From Methanosarcinaceae archaeon (lineage in GTDB: Archaea > Halobacteriota > Methanosarcinia > Methanosarcinales > Methanosarcinaceae), in the NCBI GenBank assembly GCA_020793555.1, contig DQIO01000156.1, positions 1 to 5,121 of the forward strand: a stretch of 5,121 nucleotides of DNA. Reading direction: 5' to 3'. Under the pieces are notes generated by a model. That model saw only the letters and a list, made by a program, of their open reading frames with translations. It had not been told where the DNA came from and made no database searches. The position numbers and the translations under genes were made by a program. Positions 1 to 5,024 of this stretch are shown in pieces (the first letter of the stretch is position 1; the number at the start of each line of letters is the position of its first letter).

Positions 1-526
1 TTGTTATCCTTAGAAAGGTACAAATAAATCCCAAAAAGGTTGCTCTTAACATTATTACCTGTCAGTGTATTATCATCAGAATCATTCAAAAAAACCCCAC
101 AATTATTAAATCCAACATTATTATTTAAAACAGTGTTATTATCAGAATTTAATTTAATCCCACTATCAACGTCCTGACCATTCCACTCCGTTCCACTTCC
201 GGTTACATTGAACCCATCGATTATGCAATCATCTGCAGTAATCGTTATTACAGTTCCAATACCACTCGCATTTACAAGAGGCATCCCGATACCCACTAAT
301 GAAAGTGTTTTGTTAACAACAACATTTTCGAGATATACGCCGCTTTGAACTTCAATGATGTCCCCTTCACCCGCATTATTGATCGCCGGCTGGATACTCA
401 AATAGTCCGCGCCACCACTATCGTCTACATTAATTGTTGCACCACTTACTAAACAACTGTAAACAATAAAATAGCAGCTACAATACCAATACTGACAAAA
501 ACCCTTAAATCCCTGTATTTCCCCAT
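1..526 (-). pseudogene. Exported NosD-like right-handed beta-helix surface protein, N-terminal part, frameshifted
   Basis: On the minus strand an ATG at 526-524 opens a 25-codon leader with the form of a signal peptide: charged start (MGKYRDLR), then a hydrophobic core (SIGIVAAILLFTVV). It runs into TAG at 451-449 and TAA at 448-446. One frame over, from about 449 to the left edge, about 149 codons stay open and read VSGATINVDDSGGADYLSIQ, then an 'AINNAGEGDIIEV..GVYLENVVVNKTLSLVG' type segment. That is the usual start of pectate-lyase-like beta-helix proteins. Further on are repeated turns such as GIKLNSDNNTVLNNN and GVFLNDSDDNTLTGNN, typical of NosD/PbH1 repeats. Restoring one base near the AAA run at 451-453 would join leader and mature part, with a cleavage site near SGA|T. 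A GGTG Shine-Dalgarno at 538-535 precedes the ATG. Cell-surface or envelope location is inferred; the ligand is unknown. The 3' end lies outside the window. It may be a pseudogene, a phase-variable gene or a sequencing error. Confidence 0.
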
Positions 527-572
527 TATTTTCACACCATATTGACAATACACACAACCAATATTAAAATAT

Positions 573-582
573 ATTTATATAC
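573..582. promoter_or_regulatory. Candidate archaeal TATA box (BoxA) in the divergent intergenic region
   Basis: Positions 573-582 read TTTATATA-like on the plus strand (574-582) and TATATAAAT on the minus strand (581-573), both near the archaeal BoxA consensus. On the minus strand, transcription would start about 25 nt downstream, near 550, leaving a short leader with a GGTG ribosome site before the ATG at 526. This fits the beta-helix gene well. Serving the plus-strand gene at 796 would need a leader of about 190 nt, which is less likely. The stretch 527-795 is AT-rich and shows no credible coding region. Confidence 0.
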
Positions 583-706
583 AATAAAATCTCATACAAT
601 GTTTAAACGCGCCCCATTCATCACCCCGACGCCCCAAAAATAACCACCATGCACTTGAAAGAACTTTTCTGCTATATTCTCATTTTACTTTAACGTGCGT
701 CAATAT

Positions 707-719
707 AGTTCAATGAACT
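707..719. promoter_or_regulatory. Short palindrome AGTTC-AAT-GAACT, possible operator
   Basis: A perfect inverted repeat with 5-bp arms and a 3-bp centre lies about 75 nt upstream of the HD-phosphohydrolase start. Its size would suit a dimeric regulator. In AT-rich DNA such a short palindrome can easily arise by chance, so this is a weak candidate only. Confidence 0.
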
Positions 720-767
720 TGAAGATCCAATCCAAAATACAAACATTTTGCAAATTATAGCAACACC

Positions 768-776
768 ATTATACCA
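768..776 (+). promoter_or_regulatory. Weak TATA-like element consistent with a leaderless start of the downstream gene cluster
   Basis: ATTATACCA at 768-776 is centred about 25 nt before the ATG at 796, the usual archaeal BoxA-to-start distance. No Shine-Dalgarno sequence precedes that ATG; the upstream bases are mostly A and C. Together these suggest a leaderless mRNA for the first gene of the cluster. A second AT-rich candidate is AAATTATAGC at 752-761. The match to consensus is poor. Confidence 0.
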
Positions 777-795
777 TAAAACCCATCTAAAAAAT

Positions 796-1992
796 ATGAA
801 AGTCATTCGCGACCCTGTACACGGTTACATCGAACTGGACAAACTCGCATTATCACTTATCGATACCCCATCCATGCAGCGCTTGCGCCGGATAAACCAA
901 CTTGGTCTATCAAACCTCGTATATCCCGGAGCCAACCATACCCGTTTTGAACATTCAATTGGTGTCATGCACCTTGCTACCGTATTAACATCACAGATCG
1001 ATTCCGTACCAACAAACGAAAAGAACGAACTTCGCGCTGCCGCCCTTTTGCACGATATCGGACACGGACCGCTCTCACATGTAACGGAAGGCATCATCAA
1101 CCGGTACACAAGAAGAAAGCATGACGATGTAAAAGACATCATTAACAGAGGTGAGATTTCGGAAATACTGCAGGAGCACGACCTCAGTACAACAAATATC
1201 GCCAAACACATAAAAGGTGAAACTGCCATCGGGCAAATCTTAAGCAGCGAGATCGATGTTGACCGCATGGACTATCTTGTCAGGGATGCACATTATACAG
1301 GCGTTGCATTTGGACTTGTAGACCATGTTCGCCTGATACATGAAATGCAATTCTACGAGAATAAACTCGTAGTCACACCGGGTGGGCTCAAAGCCGCCGA
1401 ATCATTGTTAGTATCGCGATTTTTGATGCATCCTTCCGTATATTACCATCACGTCTCAAGGATCGCAGAAACCATGTGCATACGAGCCATAGAATTCCTT
1501 ATCAAGAACAAAGCGCTTGACCCCTTCGAACTCAGTGACATGAATGATGCAAGACTGTTTGAGACCATGCGCAAAGATGAAGGATATGCAGGCGAACTTG
1601 CACAGCGACTTGATGAGCGCAGGCTATACAAACGAGCATTGTATGTTGGTTTTGATTCTGTGGGCGAAAACGTACTGCGTCATCGTGGCAATGAGGAAAG
1701 GGTTGAGAGCGAGATTGCGGAAACAGTCGGGATCGATCCTGAAAATGTGTTGATCGATATACCAAAGGCTCCCGATATTGCGGAAATGAAAGCACTTATT
1801 AAAACAGATGGAAAAATGCTGCGTCTGGATGAAGCATCACACATTGTTGCAACTCTTGAGCGAGCACATAAAGATAACTGGAAAATGGGAGTATACACCC
1901 CAAAAGAACACCGCGATACCGTTGGCAAGGCTGCCCGTGATTTCTTTGAAGTGAAAAAGACCACAAAGCAGTTCCGTTTGACTGAATTATAA
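796..1992 (+). CDS. HD-domain phosphohydrolase, COG1078 / dNTP triphosphohydrolase-like
   Basis: This is a cytosolic metal-dependent hydrolase of 399 residues, related to the dGTPase/SAMHD1 branch of the HD superfamily. From the N-terminus it shows MKVIRDPVHGYIELD, a hallmark of this family, then QRLRRINQLGLSNLVYPGA. The metal ligands are H53 (in TRFEHSIGVMHLA), H86-D87 (LLHDIGHGPLSH, with H90 and H95) and D156 in the segment IDVDRMDYLVRDAHYTG, which parallels the SAMHD1 D311 region. A MHPSVYYHHVSR segment lies around residues 212-222. I chose the ATG at 796 because the family motif starts there; an in-frame TTG at 748 would add 16 residues that do not look like the family. Family members studied in bacteria hydrolyse dNTPs, but the substrate here is not shown by sequence. 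It is the first gene of the cluster and ends 4 nt before the LpdD-like gene. All catalytic residues are present, so it looks functional. Confidence 0.
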   Translation: MKVIRDPVHGYIELDKLALSLIDTPSMQRLRRINQLGLSNLVYPGANHTRFEHSIGVMHLATVLTSQIDSVPTNEKNELRAAALLHDIGHGPLSHVTEGIINRYTRRKHDDVKDIINRGEISEILQEHDLSTTNIAKHIKGETAIGQILSSEIDVDRMDYLVRDAHYTGVAFGLVDHVRLIHEMQFYENKLVVTPGGLKAAESLLVSRFLMHPSVYYHHVSRIAETMCIRAIEFLIKNKALDPFELSDMNDARLFETMRKDEGYAGELAQRLDERRLYKRALYVGFDSVGENVLRHRGNEERVESEIAETVGIDPENVLIDIPKAPDIAEMKALIKTDGKMLRLDEASHIVATLERAHKDNWKMGVYTPKEHRDTVGKAARDFFEVKKTTKQFRLTEL

Positions 1993-1996
1993 GAGT

Positions 1997-2356
1997 GTGA
2001 GGGATATTTTGCAGTCGATTACACAAAATGTTGGCAGGGCAGAATTGGTCCTTAACCACAAACAGGTCGGGGGCGATCATGTAATAACACTTACCGGAGG
2101 GAAAGAACACGTTGGTGCTGTTGCCGTTGGTTTGTTCGATGAAAAAAGCAGTCGTGTATCCGCATCCGTGATAAGCCTGCCTGGACACAGGGACGAAGAT
2201 ATTGCACTGGACAGTGCGCGGCGCGTCAGTGCAGTTACAAAGGCAGCAACGGTTTTTATAGTCGGCATTCATTTAGACAATATAACTAAGGATGAAATTG
2301 ACAAAATAATAGTGGTCTCAAAACAGATAACAGACAAGTTCATAGATTCACTATAA
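1997..2356 (+). CDS. LpdD-like prenylated-flavin chaperone family protein
   Basis: A small cytosolic protein of 119 residues. It reads GRAELVLNHKQVGGDHVITL, then TGGKEHVGAVAVG, SASVISLPGHRDEDIALDSA and VFIVGIHLDNITKDEIDKII. The GG-x-HVGAVA, LPGHRDE and GIH-DN motifs match my recollection of the LpdD (gallate decarboxylase subunit D)-like family. Members are found beside UbiX/UbiD genes and are thought to help load or mature prenylated FMN in UbiD-type decarboxylases. The next gene is ubiX, 39 nt downstream, which supports this role. No catalytic motif or membrane segment is evident. The start is uncertain. GTG at 1997 lies 4 nt after the previous stop but has no clear ribosome site. TTG at 2009 (MQSITQNVGRAE, 115 residues) has GAGGG at 1999-2003 just upstream. 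The family call is from memory of its motifs and is fairly confident; the chaperone role is inferred. Confidence 0.
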   Translation: MRDILQSITQNVGRAELVLNHKQVGGDHVITLTGGKEHVGAVAVGLFDEKSSRVSASVISLPGHRDEDIALDSARRVSAVTKAATVFIVGIHLDNITKDEIDKIIVVSKQITDKFIDSL

Positions 2357-2395
2357 CTAAAATTATACTTATAAATAAAGGGGAAAGAGAGCTTC

Positions 2396-2947
2396 ATGGA
2401 AATCGTAGTTGGGATAAGTGGTGCATCGGGAGTGCAATATGGTATCAGGTTGTTGAAAGTTCTTGCTGATATGGAGATCCAGACACATCTTGTGATATCA
2501 AAATCTGCAAAACAGATCATACAGATAGAGACCGACTACTCGCCTCTTGAAGTGGAGGAGCTTGCATCAGAGGTGTACGGCGAAAAGGATTTCACTGCAT
2601 CGATCGCAAGTGGATCACACATATTCGATGGAATGATCATTGCACCATGCAGCATGAAGACATTGGGTTCCATTGCAAGCGGTATATCGGACAATCTCAT
2701 GACACGGGCGGCAGATGTTTGTTTAAAGGAAGGACGTAAACTTATCCTGATGACACGTGAAACCCCGTTCAGCCGCATCCATCTTGAAAACATGTTGCGG
2801 GCACAGCAAGCCGGTGCAATCATACTTCCTGCAAGCCCGGGATTTTACTCAAAACCGCAAACTATCGATGATCTTATTAATATCATGGCCGGACGCGCAC
2901 TCGACCAGATCGGGATCGAAAATGAACTCTACAAACGCTGGGGTTGA
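2396..2947 (+). CDS. ubiX: Flavin prenyltransferase UbiX
   Basis: It transfers a dimethylallyl group from dimethylallyl (mono)phosphate to reduced FMN, forming prenylated FMN, the cofactor of UbiD-family decarboxylases. The protein has 183 residues, the normal family length. It starts with the FMN-binding loop VVGISGASG (residues 4-12). It continues with HLVISKSAKQ, APCSMKTLGSIASGISDNL from residue 83, and the RETP motif at 121-124 within LMTRETPFS. It ends with PASPGFY-KP (Tyr151) and MAGRALDQIG (Arg167), which correspond to the conserved Tyr and Arg near the prenyl-phosphate site. The ATG at 2396 is the only sensible start and has a purine-rich GGGGAAAGAGAG stretch upstream. It follows the LpdD-like gene and precedes the permease by 3 nt, so the three are probably co-transcribed. 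No UbiD is present here. A likely client in methanogens is the UbiD-like anhydromevalonate phosphate decarboxylase of lipid synthesis (inference). Confidence 0.
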   Translation: MEIVVGISGASGVQYGIRLLKVLADMEIQTHLVISKSAKQIIQIETDYSPLEVEELASEVYGEKDFTASIASGSHIFDGMIIAPCSMKTLGSIASGISDNLMTRAADVCLKEGRKLILMTRETPFSRIHLENMLRAQQAGAIILPASPGFYSKPQTIDDLINIMAGRALDQIGIENELYKRWG

Positions 2948-2950
2948 GCC

Positions 2951-3721
2951 GTGGCAGAAAGTTACATGAAGCACTCATTCCAGACCGTCTATACGCTCTG
3001 GCTTCGTGAGATGCTTAGATTCAAGCGTTCAAAATCGCGCATCATAGGTTCTGTGGCAACTCCACTTTTCTTCCTTGTGATAATGGGCTCGGCACTTAAC
3101 ACGACAGTCAGTGTTCGAAGCGGCAGTTACATTGACCACATGACACCCGGCATCATTGGGATGTCGATACTCTTTTCATCGCTCATGGGCGGGGTGTCCA
3201 TCATCTGGGATCGCGAATTCGGATTTCTCAAGGAGATATTGATTGCACCTGTCAGCAGGTTCTATACCGCCCTTGGAAAAGCACTGGGTGGCGTCACTAC
3301 AGCAATGATACAAGGTGTTTTGCTAATGATAATTGCCGGGTTTATCGGAGTCAAATACGTATCGATATGGGGCGAGTTGTTCAGTATTTTGATAATGCTT
3401 TTTACAGGACTTGGGTTTATCGGACTCGGAATCGCACTTGCTTCAAAGATCGAATCGCACGAAGGATTCCAGATGGTGATGACATTCATAACATTCCCGG
3501 TACTTATGACAAGTACGGCGTTCTATCCGATTGAAAATATCCCTAAATGGTTGAGCATTCCGGTACACCTGAATCCTCTCACTTACGGCATAGAGGCTTT
3601 GAGATGGGCACTGTTCGGGACATCGGAAATCCCGATCATGCAATCAATGGCTGTAATCATCACTTTTGCGGTAGTTATGGTCGGTATTGGAGGGTGGTCT
3701 TTTGAGCGTGCGGGTGCATAA
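2951..3721 (+). CDS. ABC-2 type (DrrB/NodJ-like) transporter permease
   Basis: Integral membrane subunit of an ABC exporter, 256 residues. A basic N-terminal segment (LREMLRFKRSKSRIIGS) leads into the first membrane helix (TPLFFLVIMGSAL). This is followed by MTPGIIGMSILFSSLMGGVS, the family-typical cytoplasmic motif WDREFGFLKEILIAPVSR, and further hydrophobic helices including GVLLMIIAGFIGV, SILIMLFTGLGFIGLGIA and FITFPVLMTSTAFYPIENIP. After HLNPLTYGIEALRWALFG comes a last helix (MAVIITFAVVMVGIGGW). About six membrane helices are visible, as usual for ABC-2 permeases such as DrrB and NodJ. Such permeases work with a separate ATPase usually encoded next to them; none is in the window. Start choice: GTG at 2951 is 3 nt after ubiX; the ATG at 2966 (MKHSFQTVYTLW) is an equally plausible start, five codons in. 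Neither has a strong ribosome site. The transported substrate is unknown. Confidence 0.
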   Translation: MAESYMKHSFQTVYTLWLREMLRFKRSKSRIIGSVATPLFFLVIMGSALNTTVSVRSGSYIDHMTPGIIGMSILFSSLMGGVSIIWDREFGFLKEILIAPVSRFYTALGKALGGVTTAMIQGVLLMIIAGFIGVKYVSIWGELFSILIMLFTGLGFIGLGIALASKIESHEGFQMVMTFITFPVLMTSTAFYPIENIPKWLSIPVHLNPLTYGIEALRWALFGTSEIPIMQSMAVIITFAVVMVGIGGWSFERAGA

Positions 3722-3802
3722 TTGTTGTGGTAGTTAATTTCACAAAATATGATTACTCCTCTTTAACATCGGCATCCGCATGTACGCACAATTTGTACGT
3801 GA

Positions 3803-3916
3803 GTGTTCCTAAGTCTGTGCGCTGACAGTTCTATGTTGAAACATATCAGTTATTTGGAGTTTAGAAAATTATGCCATATAATCTATGCCCATTTTAATCT
3901 GACACTTGGAAGTTGA
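3803..3916 (+). pseudogene. C-terminal remnant of an IS transposase (left copy)
   Basis: A short open stretch begins after a TGA at 3800-3802 and ends at TGA 3914-3916. Its last part reads YLEFRKLCHIIYAHFNLTLGS. The minus strand near the right edge (5121-5034) encodes a related tail, LEFRKLKLCHITYLNNQTLDS, ending at the matching TGA. Between the copies the length differences are 6 nt and 3 nt, so the reading frame is kept. This suggests that both descend from the same protein-coding 3' end, followed by the same non-coding terminus. No upstream transposase body remains on this side: ahead of it are only short, stop-broken frames and then the permease gene. The transposase family could not be named. 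Confidence 0.
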
Positions 3917-3925
3917 CGTGACACT
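3833..3925 (+). mobile_element. Left IS terminus, inverted relative to the copy at 5025-5121
   Basis: This block matches the reverse complement of 5025-5121. Identical blocks include 3854-3870 with 5083-5099 (17 nt), 3872-3881 with 5066-5075 (10 nt), 3901-3908 with 5042-5049 (8 nt) and 3911-3925 with 5025-5039 (15 nt). Similarity stops sharply after AGTTGACGTGACACT, suggesting that 3925 is the physical end of the element. GACACT occurs twice near that end (3901-3906 and 3920-3925) and is kept in both copies. The rest of the element is missing on this side. Confidence 0.
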
Positions 3926-4038
3926 CGCAGAAGAATATAAACTGATTTCGACAGGTTAGTCTCAAGTAAGCCTTAAATTCAGGGTATGTACAGAAAAAAA
4001 GCTAACCAACAAGAGGGATAAACATAATAGAGAATAAT
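3926..4038 (+). promoter_or_regulatory. Leader region of the second HD gene
   Basis: This 113-nt stretch between the left IS end and the HD gene holds a weak TATA-like element (AATATAAA at 3934-3941). It also has a 6-bp inverted pair, GGTTAG at 3954-3959 and CTAACC at 4002-4007, which could fold as a loose stem in the leader. A possible ribosome site, AGAGGG, lies at 4012-4017. The only stop just upstream in the gene's frame is TAA at 4003. None of these elements is strong. Confidence 0.
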
Positions 4039-4821
4039 GTGGATACTGCTTTTTTCCATTCATGGTTTCGAAATTACGTGAAAAGTTTTTACTCAGAATA
4101 TCCAAAAATCCAGATGAATATCAAACTTAAAGAAGATCACTCTTTACGTGTTTGTAAGGAAATCATTCAGTTGGGCAAATCATTAAATCTCAATCAAAAT
4201 ACACTTCGTCTGGCTGAGATCATCGCATTATTTCATGACATCGGTCGTTTTGAACAATTCAGGACCTATGGCACTTTCAATGATAAGGCATCGGAAAACC
4301 ACGCAACTCTTGGGCTGAAAGTTTTAGAAGAAACAAATGTATTAAGCCGGCTCACAAAAACACAACGCTCCATCGCTTGTAAAGCCATAGGGTATCACAA
4401 TGTACGTAAACTTCCCGACCCCGTTGATGAAAACCCTGATTGTTTACTGTATTCAAAACTATTAAGGGATGCAGACAAATTGGATATATGGCGGGTTGTG
4501 ACAACTTATTATGCACAACGTCATAAGCACCGTAACACTGCATTGGAACTTGAACTTCCTGATACACCTGAATATTCACTTTGTTTTGTTGAAGATATCC
4601 TTAACAACCGGATTTCAAACTCCCATAATCTGAAAACATATAATGATTTGAAACTCCTGCAACTGGGTTGGATATTTGACATAAATTTCACCCGGACATT
4701 CCATCATATTCAACAAAGACAGATTATTGAGAAAATCATTATTACTTTACCTGATACTGAAGATATACGAACAATTCAAAACCATTTGAAAGAATATCTG
4801 GAAAAAATAGGTAATTCCTGA
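4039..4821 (+). CDS. HD-domain metal-dependent phosphohydrolase (second, unrelated to the first)
   Basis: A cytosolic hydrolase of 260 residues with no signal peptide or membrane helix. The HD core is complete: H34 in KLKEDHSLRV, H66-D67 in LFHDIGRFEQF, H88 in SENHATLG, H120 in AIGYHNVRKLP, and D144 in LLRDADKLDIW. The order H..HD..H..H..D is the pattern of HD proteins that hold two metal ions, as in HD-GYP and related phosphodiesterases. No GYP motif is present, however, so cyclic-di-GMP activity should not be assumed. After residue 150 the sequence has no motif I recognise. It shares little with the COG1078 protein upstream beyond the HD signature. The chosen start is GTG at 4039. AGAGGG at 4012-4017 is rather far from it (21 nt), so translation may begin slightly upstream. 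The gene is more AT-rich than the core cluster and sits between two IS tails, which suggests acquired or rearranged DNA. The substrate is unknown. Confidence 0.
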   Translation: MDTAFFHSWFRNYVKSFYSEYPKIQMNIKLKEDHSLRVCKEIIQLGKSLNLNQNTLRLAEIIALFHDIGRFEQFRTYGTFNDKASENHATLGLKVLEETNVLSRLTKTQRSIACKAIGYHNVRKLPDPVDENPDCLLYSKLLRDADKLDIWRVVTTYYAQRHKHRNTALELELPDTPEYSLCFVEDILNNRISNSHNLKTYNDLKLLQLGWIFDINFTRTFHHIQQRQIIEKIIITLPDTEDIRTIQNHLKEYLEKIGNS

Positions 4822-4835
4822 TCCAAAACAGGTAG

Positions 4836-5024
4836 ATAGCACGCAGTCGGCATGTACGTGTTGATAGGGATAGCCGCCGGCTTGATTGCAAGTATGCCAA
4901 AGGATGCAGACGCGACAAGGTCGTGGACTATGACGTGTGCGCAAGGTGCGGAATATGTGAAACGGGGCAGCTAACACACGGAGTGCAACGCCTTCAGCAG
5001 GATTGTTGCTTCAGTTTGGCATCT
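4836..5024 (+). other. GC-rich scrap with a cysteine-rich open frame, possible gene remnant
   Basis: From 4832 to about 4990 the base composition rises to roughly 55% GC, clearly above the AT-rich HD gene beside it. One frame stays open from 4836, just after TAG at 4833, through to the right edge. It includes LDCKYAKGCRRDK and then YDVCARCGICETGQ. The C-x5-C and C-x2-C-x2-C spacing recalls a zinc or iron-sulphur binding segment, but the motif is incomplete and matches no family I can name. No good start codon or ribosome site precedes it. Beyond 5024 the frame runs into the antisense of the right IS, so that part is accidental. A competing frame (4852-4974, 40 codons, starting MYVLIGIAAGLIAS) is also possible. 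Confidence 0.

Noticed and set aside
1..440. AT-rich repeated motifs at the left edge as a CRISPR or tandem repeat array
   Set aside because: The periodicity is explained by beta-helix repeats encoded on the minus strand; there are no identical direct repeats with regular spacers.
748..795. In-frame TTG at 748 as the start of the first HD protein
   Set aside because: The 16 added residues do not resemble the family, the DNA has intergenic composition, and the hallmark MKVIRDPVHGYIELD begins exactly at the ATG at 796.
825..1268. Open minus-strand frame of 147 codons opposite the HD gene
   Set aside because: It is a shadow of the conserved HD coding frame; the predicted protein is Ser/Cys/Arg-rich with no recognisable motif.
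1799..2272. Open minus-strand frame of 157 codons across the HD/LpdD-like junction
   Set aside because: It overlaps two well-supported plus-strand genes and has no recognisable domain or ribosome site.
3779..3802. Imperfect hairpin CATGTAC...GTACGTG downstream of the permease as a terminator
   Set aside because: Arms of 7 bp with one wobble pair and no T-run after it; it may belong to the degraded IS region instead.
4852..4974. Short plus-strand ORF starting MYVLIGIAAGLIAS
   Set aside because: 40 codons, no ribosome site, and it competes with the longer cysteine-rich frame over the same DNA; cannot be supported as a gene.
4747..4977. Minus-strand frame of 76 codons over the HD gene end and GC-rich scrap
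   Set aside because: It straddles the end of a real gene and DNA of different composition, and shows no family features.
4985..5009. GCAAC/GTTGC inverted pair as a terminator
   Set aside because: Only 5-bp arms with a 15-nt loop and no following T-run; archaeal terminators are mainly T-runs.
4832..5024. Group II intron or other structured RNA in the GC-rich stretch
   Set aside because: Sequences such as GUGCGC and GAAACGG were suggestive, but no domain V hairpin or other diagnostic element was found.
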